Notes under the pieces: generated by a model
Database searches by the model: none
The model's input: only the letters and a program-made list of their open reading frames with translations
What the model was told of the DNA's origin: nothing
In this document: piece after piece, positions 50,028 to 58,675 of the stretch
Numbering within the stretch: position 1 is the stretch's first letter
Layout of the letters: every line of letters starts with the position of its first letter
Assembly: GCA_963739795.1 (NCBI GenBank)
Contig: CAVUBL010000015.1
Location: 186,001-250,000, forward strand
DNA length: 64,000 nt
Source: CAVUBL01 sp963739795
GTDB lineage: Bacteria > Acidobacteriota > Thermoanaerobaculia > Multivoradales > DATKCC01
Reading direction: 5' to 3'
Program-made: the position numbers and the translations under genes

Positions 50028-51953
50028 TCACTTCTCGTCCACGTCCACGTACTCCGCGTCGATGACCTCCTCCTCCGGGCCGCCGCCGGCGGCCTGGCCT
50101 GCAGGGCCGGAGCCGCCGGAGCCGGCATCGCCCGAGGCGGCCTGCTGCCCCGCCGCCTCCTTCTGGTACATGACCTCGGCGAGCTTGTGCGACGCCTTGG
50201 TCAACCGCTCGGTCGCCGTCTTGAGGACGTCGAGGTCTTCGCTCTCCAGAGCCTTCTTGGCCTCGGAGAGAGCGCCCTCGAGCTCGCCGATGGCGTCGGG
50301 CGTGAGCTTCTCCTTGTGCTCGTCGAAGGTCTTCTCGGTGGAGTAGACCAGGCTGTCGAGGTGGTTGCGCGCCTCGACCCGCTGGCGCCGCTCCTTGTCC
50401 TCGGCGCTGTGGGACTCGGCGTCCTGGACCATGCGCTCGATGTCCTTGTCGTCGAGACCGGACGACGCTGTGATGGTGATCTTCTGCTCCTTGCCGGTCC
50501 CCAGGTCCTTGGCCGAGACGTGGACGATTCCGTTGGCGTCGATGTCGAAGGTCACCTCGACCTGTGGCACGCCGCGTGGCGCCGCCGGAATCCCCACCAG
50601 GTGGAAGCGTCCGAGGGTGCGGTTGTCCCGCGCCATCTCGCGCTCACCCTGGAGCACGTGGACCTCGACCGAGGTCTGGTTGTCGGCGGCGGTGGAGAAG
50701 ATCTCGCTCTTCCGCGTCGGGATCGTCGTATTGCGCTCGATCAGCTTGGTGAACACGCCGCCCAGCGTCTCGATGCCCAGCGACAGCGGCGTGACGTCGA
50801 GCAGCAGGACGTCGTGGACGTCGCCGGCCAGCACGCCGCCCTGGATCGCGGCACCGACGGCCACCACCTCGTCCGGGTTCACGCCCTTGTGGGGCTCCTT
50901 GCCGAACAGCTCGGTGACGATCTTCTGGATCAGCGGCATGCGGGTCATGCCGCCCACCAGGACGACCTCGTCGATCGCCGGGGCGTCGACCCCCGCGTCC
51001 TTCAGGGCCCGCTTACAGGGCTCGACCGAGCGCCGGACCGTGGGCTCGACGAGTTGCTCGAGCTTCGAGCGGGTGAGCTTGATGTTCAGGTGCTTCGGCC
51101 CCGACTGGTCGGCGGTGATGAAGGGCAGGTTGAGCTCCGTCTCCTGAGCGCTCGAGAGCTCGATCTTCGCCTTCTCGGCGGCCTCCTTGAGGCGCTGGAG
51201 CGCCATCGGGTCCTTGCCCAGGTCGATGCCCTGGTCCTTCTTGAACTCCTCGAGCAGCCAGTCGATGACGATCTGGTCGACGTTGTCACCGCCCAGGTGG
51301 GTGTCGCCGTTGGTCGCCTTGACCTCGACCACGCCCTCGCCCACCTCGAGGATGGAGATGTCGAAGGTGCCGCCGCCGAAGTCGTAGACCGCGATGGTCT
51401 GGTCCTTCTTCTTGTCCAGTCCGTAGGCCAGGGCCGCGGCGGTCGGCTCGTTGACCAGGCGGTCGACCTCGAGGCCGGCGATCTTGCCGGCGTCCTTGGT
51501 CGCCTGGCGCTGGGAGTCGTTGAAGTAGGCCGGCACGGTGATGACCGCGCGGTCCACCTTCTCGCCCAGGTAATCCTCGGCCGCCTGCTTGAGCTTCTGG
51601 AGCACCATGGCCGAGATCTCGGGCGGCGAGTACTTCTTGTCCTGCACGGCGACGCGGCAGTCGCCGTTGTCCGCCCCCTCGACCTTGTAGGGCACCATCT
51701 TCATCTCCTCGGAGACCTCGCCGAACTTGCGGCCCATGAACCGCTTGATCGAGAAGACGGTGTTCTCGGGGTTGGTGACCGACTGGCGCTTGGCGACCTG
51801 CCCGACCAGCCGCTCTCCGCTCTTGGTGAAGGCGACCACGGACGGCGTGGTCCGGTTGCCCTCGGAGTTGGGGATGACCTTGGCCTCGCCGCCTTCCATG
51901 ACAGCGACGACGCTGTTGGTCGTGCCCAGGTCGATGCCGATGATCTTGCTCAC
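50028..51953 (-). CDS. dnaK: Molecular chaperone DnaK (Hsp70)
   Basis: The 641-residue Hsp70 is full length: nucleotide-binding domain starting KIIGIDLGTTNSVVAVMEGG, hinge around residue 385 (DVTPLSLGIETLGG), substrate domain with IERNTTIPTRKSEIFSTAAD, helical lid, and a Gly/Ser-rich tail ending EVIDAEYVDVDEK. It starts at GTG 51953 with AAGGAGGAGAG upstream. hsp20 and hspR follow directly; grpE and dnaJ are not adjacent. A sigma-70-like promoter with an inverted repeat lies about 150 bp upstream. Confidence 0.97.
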   Translation of the reverse strand: MSKIIGIDLGTTNSVVAVMEGGEAKVIPNSEGNRTTPSVVAFTKSGERLVGQVAKRQSVTNPENTVFSIKRFMGRKFGEVSEEMKMVPYKVEGADNGDCRVAVQDKKYSPPEISAMVLQKLKQAAEDYLGEKVDRAVITVPAYFNDSQRQATKDAGKIAGLEVDRLVNEPTAAALAYGLDKKKDQTIAVYDFGGGTFDISILEVGEGVVEVKATNGDTHLGGDNVDQIVIDWLLEEFKKDQGIDLGKDPMALQRLKEAAEKAKIELSSAQETELNLPFITADQSGPKHLNIKLTRSKLEQLVEPTVRRSVEPCKRALKDAGVDAPAIDEVVLVGGMTRMPLIQKIVTELFGKEPHKGVNPDEVVAVGAAIQGGVLAGDVHDVLLLDVTPLSLGIETLGGVFTKLIERNTTIPTRKSEIFSTAADNQTSVEVHVLQGEREMARDNRTLGRFHLVGIPAAPRGVPQVEVTFDIDANGIVHVSAKDLGTGKEQKITITASSGLDDKDIERMVQDAESHSAEDKERRQRVEARNHLDSLVYSTEKTFDEHKEKLTPDAIGELEGALSEAKKALESEDLDVLKTATERLTKASHKLAEVMYQKEAAGQQAASGDAGSGGSGPAGQAAGGGPEEEVIDAEYVDVDEK

Positions 51954-52080
51954 TCTCTCCTCCTTGCGCGCCCCGGGGGGCGGGTGTCGTCGTTTCGGTC
52001 TCTATCCGTAGATCGCTCGGTGCTTCGAAATCCGTCGATGGGCGTACGTATCGGAACCTCGGCTGCCATGCTACAGACCT

Positions 52081-52134
52081 TAGTGTGTCGCTGGCAAGTT
52101 CCAGCCACACTAGATCTGACAAATATTGACTCAA
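52081..52134 (-). promoter_or_regulatory. Predicted dnaK promoter and inverted repeat
   Basis: On the minus strand TTGAGT (52134-52129) and TAGTGT (52112-52107) are 16 bp apart. The -10 box lies within an imperfect inverted repeat covering 52081-52112 (TAGTGTGTCGCTGG on one side, CCAGCCACACTA on the other, six-base loop). The region is locally A+T rich (AATATT, AAATTTAT). Binding by HspR or another repressor is possible; the sequence is neither CIRCE nor full HAIR. Confidence 0.5.
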
Positions 52135-52178
52135 ATTTATTCCGGCGGAGCGCTCCCGCCCCACGAGCCGGGGGTGGC

Positions 52179-52344
52179 TCAGAGCTTGTGAATGAATCTC
52201 CGGCCGTCGCGAGGGCGCGTCCGGGCGCCCCTCGCAAGGCGCGCCGACGCAGGCATAGCGGGGCCTATGTCGAGGAGGCGCAACGTCGCGAGGGGTGATT
52301 CGGGGGCGCCCGTAGTAGGTCGGCGATTCATTCACAAGCTCTCA
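52179..52344 (-). repeat. Palindromic element D (structured-core family)
   Basis: Terminal inverted repeats 52179-52198 and 52325-52344 match at 19 of 20 (GAGCTTGTGAATGAATC). A nested stem pairs GGGCGCCCC near 52214 with GGGGGCGCCC near 52303. The minus-strand core module is CTCCTCGA (52277-52270), stem CATAG/CTATG (52269-52265 and 52258-52254) with a GCCCCG loop, then CCTGCGTC ending at 52246. The outer parts match element C and the centre matches element E. Its last three bases supply the TGA stop of the DUF4388 gene, and the other end lies about 45 bp upstream of the dnaK -35 box. Confidence 0.85.
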
Positions 52345-53763
52345 GTCCAGAAGGACGAGAGGTGGTTCCTTGCTGGTGCTGTGCTGGGCGGCGCGGAGGA
52401 ACTCGGGATCGAGGAGGAAGTTGCCCGTGATGCCCTCCAGTGTCGCCTCGACCTGGCCGCCCTCGGCCTTCGCTCTCTGGCCGCCGGCCTCCTCCGGGAG
52501 CAACGGCCGCACCGAGTAGCGACGCTCCTCCGGCGTGTAGACCCAGGGCCGGCCGCGGGCATCGCGCAGATCCTCGTCACGCAGGAGGCCGAGATCGACG
52601 AGCTCGGCGAGGTCGTCGGGGAAGTGGCCCTGGAGGAGGAAGTAGGTCTTGGCGGCTTGGTCGAGCTCGAGCAGGGTGGCCGAGTCCTCCTCCGCGAGGA
52701 AGGCCTGGCGATCGGCAGTCTCCCAAGGGAAAGGCAGCAGGAAGGCGCCGGTCGACGTCACCATGCCGGCCACCAGCAGGACCGCGCCGGCGAGGGCCAG
52801 GAGGCTCGCCAGGGGCCGGTGGACGGACACCGGAACCTTGGGGGAGAGGACCTCGACCTCCTCCTCCGGCGCGGGCGCCGCGGGGCGCGGTGCGCCGGCC
52901 GGCGGTGGGCGCAGAGCCGCCGTGCCGTCCGGGCGAGCGCGGGCTTCCGTGCGGTCCCCGAGCGCGACTCGCGCCGACGCCCCGACGGGCCGGGCCGGAC
53001 GGGTCTCCGCCAGGGCCGCCAGCCCCTCCTGGAAGAGACGGAACGCCAGGTAACGCGCCCGGTCGCCCACCACCCGGGCCTCCATCGCCGCCTCCGCCAG
53101 CGTGCGGCCGGGACCGATCGCGTCGAGAAGCCGCTCCTCCTCCGGAGTGAGCCAGATCGCCTCGCCGTCCTCCGGTGGGGGCGGGAGCTTTCCCTCCTGA
53201 ATCGAGGCCAGGTCGCGGGTGCGCACCGGCCGCGGCGGGTCGAGGCGGCGCAACCGGCTGTCGAGGGCCGGCGGTCCGCCGTCGCCGCTCTCCCGGGACT
53301 CGATCGCTCGCAGCAGGAGCTCGTCGACCCCGATCGGCTGGAAGCCCTCCTCGAACGAGACCTCGTCGCCGCCGTAGAACTTGAACTCCCCCTGCCGCCA
53401 GTCGAGGAGCGACATCAGGAGCGCCTGGGTCTGGAGGCGGAGCGCCGTCAGCAGGCCGGCCCGGTCGACCACCCCCTCGCTCACCAGCAGGTCGGCGAGG
53501 CGCGTGCCCTTCGCCTCCGAGCGGGCGGCCAGGCGCCGGAGGTCCTCGGCCGAGACCTGGTGCTCTGCGACCAGGACCGCGCCGAGCCCTTCCTCGGTGG
53601 TCTCGTTGAGGGCGTCCGCCGCCACGATCCGGCCGCCCAGGAAGGAGACCGCGATGATGTCCTCAGCCCCCTGGACCGTCAGGATCCCGGTCTTCCGCTG
53701 CTGGGCGATCACCTGGAGGATCTCCGGGAGCCGGAAGAGGTCGAGGCTGCCTTCTACGGACAT
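52342..53763 (-). CDS. DUF4388 (PATAN) domain membrane protein
   Basis: The 473-residue product has an N-terminal DUF4388 domain (about residues 1-95): SLDLFRLPEILQVIAQQRKT, GILTVQGAEDIIAVSFLGGR. A second part follows with LADLLVSEGVVDRAGLLTAL and SLLDWRQGEFKFYGGDE, an Ala/Pro linker, and one membrane helix around 322-348. The C-terminal portion is like a pilin-type or PDZ-less periplasmic region (AKTYFLLQGHFPDDLAELVD). DUF4388 is linked to signalling and motility in deltaproteobacteria and Acidobacteria. The TGA stop is the edge of repeat element D. It follows the TPR gene by 34 bp, in the same direction. Confidence 0.8.
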   Translation of the reverse strand: MSVEGSLDLFRLPEILQVIAQQRKTGILTVQGAEDIIAVSFLGGRIVAADALNETTEEGLGAVLVAEHQVSAEDLRRLAARSEAKGTRLADLLVSEGVVDRAGLLTALRLQTQALLMSLLDWRQGEFKFYGGDEVSFEEGFQPIGVDELLLRAIESRESGDGGPPALDSRLRRLDPPRPVRTRDLASIQEGKLPPPPEDGEAIWLTPEEERLLDAIGPGRTLAEAAMEARVVGDRARYLAFRLFQEGLAALAETRPARPVGASARVALGDRTEARARPDGTAALRPPPAGAPRPAAPAPEEEVEVLSPKVPVSVHRPLASLLALAGAVLLVAGMVTSTGAFLLPFPWETADRQAFLAEEDSATLLELDQAAKTYFLLQGHFPDDLAELVDLGLLRDEDLRDARGRPWVYTPEERRYSVRPLLPEEAGGQRAKAEGGQVEATLEGITGNFLLDPEFLRAAQHSTSKEPPLVLLD

Positions 53764-53797
53764 CGGTCTCGGTTCTCTCCGGTCGGTTCGGTCGGGC

Positions 53798-55594
53798 TCA
53801 GGCCCGCCCCTTCAGAGCGTTGGCCACCCTGACCACGAGGAGCACGGCGAAGGCCGAGAGGACGGCGAGCCCCAGGAACCGACCCCCCGGATCGTACCGC
53901 CAGGGCAGCGAGTACCCCACGTGGCCGAAGGCGCCGAGGAGGCCCAGCGCCAGGGCGGTGGGCAGCAACAGCGCGAGGTACGCCCGCAACGGCCGGCCCC
54001 GCCGGGCCGAGGGCAGGCCGGGCAGGAGGATCGCGGAGAGGATCCCCAGGGTCCCACCGGAGCCCGGCGCCCGCGAGGCCTCGTCGGCCGGATCTGAGCG
54101 GCGGCCCGCGGCCCGACCGACCGTGAGCTGGAGGACTATGGCCGCCACGGCCAGGAGCAGCACCAGGATCAACGGCCGGATCCGGCGCAGCAACGCCAGC
54201 GCCGGCGCTTCCGTGGCCTCTCCGCGCGTACCGCTCCACTCGGCGCGCAGAAGGTTGCGGATCTCTCCGATCCGGGCGATGCCCCCGTTCACGGTGACGA
54301 CGCGCTGGCGCTCGGGACGGCTCAGCCAGCGGGTCACCCGCAGGTCGTCGATCCGGCGCGCTTCCTGGAGAGCCTGGTGTTGCTCGTCGTAGAGATAGGA
54401 CTCGGCGTAGGCCAGGGAGAGATCGAACTGGGGCACCGCGCTCTGGGGCATGAGGGCGGCAGCCTGCTGGAATAGGGACACGGCGTTGCCGTAATCGCCC
54501 CGGTTGAAATAGTAGGCGCCCAGGTCGACCATCGCCGCCGAGTTGTGCGGCTCGGCTTCGAGGACCTCCTCGTACAAGCGCCGGGCCTCGTTGCCCTGGC
54601 CCAGGCGCGCGTGCAGGTCCGCCATGAAGTGGCGCACCGCCGGCTCGCCGGGGAGGACGGCGGCCAGGACCCCCAGATCCGTGAACAGACCACCGTACAG
54701 CCGGCCCTCGGCGACGCTCTCCATGGCCCGCACCGGCGGCGAGAGGCTGAGGGCGACCTGCTCGCGGACCGCGGAGACCGTGATCGGCGCCAGGCCGGTG
54801 AGCAGCCAGAGCAGGGCGAGGACCACCCGCTCGCCCCCGGAGGCGTAGCTCCACAGGAGGACGGACCAGTAGAGGACCACCCAGAGAAGCCCGAAGGGCA
54901 AGACCAGAGGCCAGAGCAGCACGACCATGGCCACTGCCACCACCAGCGGCGCGGGACCGGAGAACAGGTGCTCGCCGATCCACCCGGAGAGCGCCCGCAG
55001 GAGAGTCGGGCCGCGCACCACCATCTCGAGGGCGAGAAACAGCCCGCCCGAGAGCAGGAGGCTCGCCAGGGTCCACAGAAGGAGGTCGTGGAGGACGAGG
55101 CGCCGGGCGAGGAGCAGGTCCGGCAGGCGCGCGTAGCCCTTGGCGTACTCGACCAGCATGGCTGCGTAGCGCTTCTCCAGGCCGGCGACCTCAGCGGCGG
55201 CGAAGGCGGTCTCCGGCCGGCCCGGGTCCAGGCGGCCGGCGGTGGCGAGGGCCAGCGCCGCGCTGTCCGCGTCGCCCTTGCGCGCCGCCTCCACCGCCTG
55301 GACCAGCGCCCCCGCGGCCAGGTCCGGCAGGCCGCGCATCCCCAGGCGCTCCGTGGTGGCGAGGAGGTCGTCGACGACCGCGTTCGCCCGCTTCTCGTCG
55401 TCGACGTAGAAGGCGGAGGTCCACTGGAGCCACTCCTCCTGGAGGCGCAGGAGGGAGCGCTGCACCTCCGGGGTCAGGGTCGGGGCGGAGCTGCCCGGGG
55501 CGACCGTGGCCTGGCCGAGAGCGGGCGCCGGAAAGAGCCCCAGGGACACCGAGAGGGCGACGGCCGCGAGCGCATGGCGGACACCGAGCGACAC
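53798..55594 (-). CDS. TPR-containing polytopic membrane protein
   Basis: The roughly 598-residue precursor has a signal segment (LAAVALSVSLGLFPAPALGQ). An all-helical N-terminal region (LQEEWLQWTSAFYVDDEKRA) is followed by two membrane helices near residues 175-260. TPR repeats follow around 330-420 (FMADLHARLGQGNEARRLYE, AAMVDLGAYYFNRGDYGNAV). At least three more helices lie near the C-terminus (LILVLLLAVAAIVLQLTVG). The start is unsure: GTG 55594 fits the signal peptide, ATG 55681 would overlap the DUF1844 gene. No family is recognised. It is part of the DUF1844-TPR-DUF4388 run. Confidence 0.65.
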   Translation of the reverse strand: MSLGVRHALAAVALSVSLGLFPAPALGQATVAPGSSAPTLTPEVQRSLLRLQEEWLQWTSAFYVDDEKRANAVVDDLLATTERLGMRGLPDLAAGALVQAVEAARKGDADSAALALATAGRLDPGRPETAFAAAEVAGLEKRYAAMLVEYAKGYARLPDLLLARRLVLHDLLLWTLASLLLSGGLFLALEMVVRGPTLLRALSGWIGEHLFSGPAPLVVAVAMVVLLWPLVLPFGLLWVVLYWSVLLWSYASGGERVVLALLWLLTGLAPITVSAVREQVALSLSPPVRAMESVAEGRLYGGLFTDLGVLAAVLPGEPAVRHFMADLHARLGQGNEARRLYEEVLEAEPHNSAAMVDLGAYYFNRGDYGNAVSLFQQAAALMPQSAVPQFDLSLAYAESYLYDEQHQALQEARRIDDLRVTRWLSRPERQRVVTVNGGIARIGEIRNLLRAEWSGTRGEATEAPALALLRRIRPLILVLLLAVAAIVLQLTVGRAAGRRSDPADEASRAPGSGGTLGILSAILLPGLPSARRGRPLRAYLALLLPTALALGLLGAFGHVGYSLPWRYDPGGRFLGLAVLSAFAVLLVVRVANALKGRA

Positions 55595-55661
55595 ACTTCG
55601 TCGAGGAGGGCCGGGCCTGCCGGTCCGGCCGGACGCGGGGGCGGTGAGCCGCCCGCCCCGC

Positions 55662-56195
55662 TCATCCCCGCTTCTGGACATAGCGGAGGCGCAGACGGTA
55701 GAGGAGGTCCTCCAGGGCGTTCGCCTCCTGCACGGTGAGGTTGCCCTCGGTCTTCTGCCGGAGGACGTCGAGCAGATCGATGTAGAGGCGGGCCAGGTAG
55801 AGGTCCTCGCCCGTCTCCCCGGTGGGCAGAGCGGCGTCGCCGAGGTAAAACGGGATCGGCTCGCTGAGGATCGCCAACAAGTCGTAGAACCCCGGCGCTT
55901 CGCCTTCCGGGCCGGAGGACGGGATCTCCAGCGGCGGGCGCTCGGCCTGGTCCTCGGAGGCGACCTCCGGGGAGGCCTCCCGGGCGGCCTCCCGCACCCC
56001 CGGTCCGCCGGCGGGCGCCGGCTCGGCGGGCTCCGGGTACGCGGCGGGCTCGGCGGGCTCAGAAGGCTCGACGGGCTCGGCAGGCTCGGAACGGCCTTCC
56101 TTGGCCTCGTCCTCGAGAAAGCGATACTCTTCCTTGAGATCACCCTCGGGGGTGAAGATCCGTTTGTCAGTGACCTTGATCCCGTCTTCGCTCAC
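55662..56195 (-). CDS. DUF1844 domain protein
   Basis: The 177-residue soluble protein starts SEDGIKVTDKRIFTPEGDLK, then has an acidic Pro/Glu repeat linker (PAEPVEPSEPAEPAAYPEPA). The DUF1844 domain follows around residues 115-175: FYDLLAILSEPIPFYLGDAA, LARLYIDLLDVLRQKTEGNL and the helix ANALEDLLYRLRLRYV. DUF1844 is widespread in Acidobacteria and deltaproteobacteria, with no known function. GTG 56195 fits the family start; an open extension to 56303 overlaps mazG and is not used. Confidence 0.83.
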   Translation of the reverse strand: MSEDGIKVTDKRIFTPEGDLKEEYRFLEDEAKEGRSEPAEPVEPSEPAEPAAYPEPAEPAPAGGPGVREAAREASPEVASEDQAERPPLEIPSSGPEGEAPGFYDLLAILSEPIPFYLGDAALPTGETGEDLYLARLYIDLLDVLRQKTEGNLTVQEANALEDLLYRLRLRYVQKRG

Positions 56196-56278
56196 AGCGC
56201 GGTCATCCTCGTCCTCAACTCGATTCCGCACCCCGGTGTGCCGCTTCGCTTCCCCACGATGGAGCCGACTCGAGGCTG

Positions 56279-57115
56279 ATGCACGATCGTAGCAAGGCCT
56301 CAACGGACCGGCAACCGAGCGACCCGCGCCGCTCCCCCACCGACCTCGCCCGGCTCCTCGACCTGGTCGAGCGTCTGCGCGCCCCCGACGGGTGCCCCTG
56401 GGACCGCGAGCAGACCCTCGCCGACGCCCGCGGCTACCTGATCGAGGAAGCCCACGAGGCGGCGGCAGCGGCAGCGGCGGGCGACTGGGACGAGATCGCG
56501 GCCGAGCTCGGGGACCTGCTCTTCCAGGTCGCCTTCGTCGCCCGCCTGGGTGCCGAGGGCGGCGCCCTCGACCCGGAGACGCTCATCGACCGGATCGAGG
56601 AGAAGATGGTGGCCCGCCACCCCCACGTCTTCGGCGACGAGGCCGCCGAGACCGCCGAGGAGGTCTTGGCCGCCTGGGAGCGCCGCAAGCTCGCCGCCGG
56701 TGCCGACCGTTCGCTCCTCGGCGGGGTGCCCGACTCCCTGCCGCCGCTGGTCGCCGCCTACCGCATGACCCAGAAGGCGGCCGGAGTGGGCTTCGACTGG
56801 CCCGAGCCGGCGGCGGTGCTCGACAAGCTCGCCGAGGAGGCCGGTGAGTTGCGCGAGGCGCTGGCGCGGCCCGCCCCCGATCGGGCCGCCCTGACCGAAG
56901 AGCTCGGCGACCTGCTGTTCACGGCGGTCAACCTGGGCCGCAAGCTGGGCATCGACCCCGACGCCGCCCTCGCCGGCACCAACGCCAAGTTCCGGAGGCG
57001 CTTCGCCCACATCGAGGAGCGCCTGGCCGCCGACGGCCGCAACCTCGCCGACGTCGGCCTCGAAGAGCTCGACCGCCTGTGGGACGAGGCGAAGGCCGGC
57101 AAGCGTTCGAGCTAG
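56279..57115 (+). CDS. mazG: MazG nucleoside triphosphate pyrophosphohydrolase
   Basis: The 278-residue product has two MazG domains. The first is LVERLRAPDGCPWDREQTLA with EEAHEAAAAAAAGDWDEIAA and ELGDLLFQVAFVARL; the second is AGVGFDWPEPAAVLDKLAEE, AGELREAL and TEELGDLLFTAVNLGR. The EExxE and ExxD metal-binding helices are intact. MazG hydrolyses NTPs, lowers (p)ppGpp effects and cleans damaged nucleotides. The gene is divergent from DUF1844 and its stop overlaps the tesA-like gene end by four bases. Confidence 0.92.
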   Translation: MHDRSKASTDRQPSDPRRSPTDLARLLDLVERLRAPDGCPWDREQTLADARGYLIEEAHEAAAAAAAGDWDEIAAELGDLLFQVAFVARLGAEGGALDPETLIDRIEEKMVARHPHVFGDEAAETAEEVLAAWERRKLAAGADRSLLGGVPDSLPPLVAAYRMTQKAAGVGFDWPEPAAVLDKLAEEAGELREALARPAPDRAALTEELGDLLFTAVNLGRKLGIDPDAALAGTNAKFRRRFAHIEERLAADGRNLADVGLEELDRLWDEAKAGKRSS

Positions 57116-57837
57116 CCCTTCCCCTCCTCCACCGCCTCCACTGCCTTCTCGACGTACGGGAAGACGGTCTTCGCGACGATCTCGTGTCCTTTGGCGTTGG
57201 GGTGGATGCGGTCGGCCTGATTGAGCGCCGGGCGGGCGGCCACGCCCGCGAGGAGGAACGGTACGAGGGGCACGTGGAGATCGTGGGCGATCTTCGGGTA
57301 CATGGCCTCGAAGCCCTCGAAGTAGTCCGGCCCGTAGCTGGGCGGGATCTTCATCCCCAGCAAGATCGCCCTCGCCCCGGACGCCTGGACCCGCCGGACG
57401 ATCTCCCGCAGGTTCGCCTCCGTCGAGTCGAGGGGCAGGCCGCGCAGGCCGTCGTTCGCCCCCAGGCCGACCACCACCACGTCCGGGTGCTGGGAGAGGA
57501 TCCAATCGAGGCGGGAGACGCCGCCTGCGGAGGTGTCACCGCTGACGCCGGCGTTGACCACCCGGGCCGGATGCCCCTCGGCGGCCAGCCGCTCTCCGAC
57601 CAGGGCCGGGTAGGCCTGGTCCTCGGCGACCCCCAGGCCGGCGGTCAGGCTGTCGCCCAGGAAGACGACCAGGGGCCGGCGGTCGGCTTCCCTCGCCGGA
57701 GTCGCGGCCGGCGCCGGAGTCTGGGCCCCGGGGGCCGGCGCCTGCGGCGGGGCGCCGCCTCCGGGCGAGCCGCAACCGACGACGAGGAGAACGGCGGTCA
57801 GGGTCGCGACAGTGGCGAGGGCGGCGGCGGTTCGCAT
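57112..57837 (-). CDS. tesA: SGNH-hydrolase lipoprotein, TesA-like esterase
   Basis: The 241-residue precursor has a lipobox (AVLLVVGCGS, Cys near residue 21), so it is probably lipid-anchored. The GDSL-family hydrolase blocks are complete: FLGDSLTAGLGV (catalytic Ser), SGDTSAGG (Gly), GLGANDGLRGL (Asn) and DRIHPNAKGHEIVAK (Asp and His). It is close to E. coli TesA in layout, an arylesterase and lysophospholipase. It diverges from ybbA/ybbP just as in E. coli. ATG 57837 starts the signal peptide. Confidence 0.87.
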   Translation of the reverse strand: MRTAAALATVATLTAVLLVVGCGSPGGGAPPQAPAPGAQTPAPAATPAREADRRPLVVFLGDSLTAGLGVAEDQAYPALVGERLAAEGHPARVVNAGVSGDTSAGGVSRLDWILSQHPDVVVVGLGANDGLRGLPLDSTEANLREIVRRVQASGARAILLGMKIPPSYGPDYFEGFEAMYPKIAHDLHVPLVPFLLAGVAARPALNQADRIHPNAKGHEIVAKTVFPYVEKAVEAVEEGKG

Positions 57838-57982
57838 GCTTCCCTTCCAATCGGCCCACCGCCCTCGGCCATTCCCTACCGGATCCCCCCACAACCCCGC
57901 GATCCTCTTCCCTCGCCACGGCGGGGGGGGGGAAGGGGACGCCCCTGACCACCGGTCGGCAACTGTTAAGCTCCTCTCCCCG

Positions 57983-58675
57983 ATGTCCGAGCCCCCCAGC
58001 GTCCCGCCCCGCCTCCAGACCCGAGCCCTGACCAAGCGCCTGCCCTCCGGCGGCAAGCTCCTGACCATCCTCGACGAGGTCGACCTTTCCGTGGCGGCGG
58101 GCGAGTTCGTGGCCGTCCTGGGGCCGTCCGGGAGCGGCAAATCGACGCTCCTCGGGCTCCTCGCCGGCCTCGACCGGCCGACCTCCGGTGAGGTCCTGCT
58201 CGACGGGAGGCCGATCCACGACCTCTCGGAGGACGAGCTGGCCCTGATCCGCCGCCGGCAGGTGGGGTTCGTCTTTCAGTCCTTCGAGCTCCTCGACAAC
58301 CTGAGTGCCCGGGAGAACGTCATGCTCCCCCTCGAGCTCCTGGGCGCCACCGACGCGCGGGAGCGGGCCGGCCGCCTCTTGGACACCGTGGGCCTGGCCG
58401 AGCGCGCCCACCACTACCCTTCCCAGCTCTCGGGCGGCGAGCAGCAGCGTGTGGCCCTGGCGCGGGCCTTCGCCGCCGAGCCCGCTCTGCTCCTGGCCGA
58501 CGAGCCCACCGGAAACCTCGACAGCGCCACCGGACAGAAGGTCCTGGAGATCCTCGCCGAGCTGCGGCGGCGCGAAGGCACGACCCTGGTCCTGGTGACC
58601 CACGACCCGGTGGTGGCCGGCCTCGCCGACCGGCGCATCCACCTGCGCGACGGGCGGGTGGCGAGGATCGAGTGA
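57983..58675 (+). CDS. ybbA: ABC transporter ATP-binding protein, YbbA/LolD type
   Basis: The 230-residue ATPase has Walker A GPSGSGKSTLLGLLAGLD, Q-loop FVFQSFELLDNL, signature LSGGEQQRVALARA and Walker B LLLADEPTGNLDSATG, with the H-loop in LVLVTHDPVVAGLAD. The DEPTGNLD form places it in the MacB/LolD/YbbA group, which powers FtsX-type permeases. The GTG start of the permease overlaps its stop (GTGA). Together with tesA it repeats the E. coli tesA-ybbA-ybbP neighbourhood. Confidence 0.92.
   Translation: MSEPPSVPPRLQTRALTKRLPSGGKLLTILDEVDLSVAAGEFVAVLGPSGSGKSTLLGLLAGLDRPTSGEVLLDGRPIHDLSEDELALIRRRQVGFVFQSFELLDNLSARENVMLPLELLGATDARERAGRLLDTVGLAERAHHYPSQLSGGEQQRVALARAFAAEPALLLADEPTGNLDSATGQKVLEILAELRRREGTTLVLVTHDPVVAGLADRRIHLRDGRVARIE

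Noticed and set aside
50007..52298. A 763-codon plus-strand frame antisense to dnaK
   Set aside because: It is fully explained by the dnaK, hsp20 and promoter sequences on the other strand.
57920..57940. Poly-G run between tesA and ybbA as a regulatory phase-variable tract
   Set aside because: It is intergenic, not within a promoter I can identify, and runs of G are common in this base composition.
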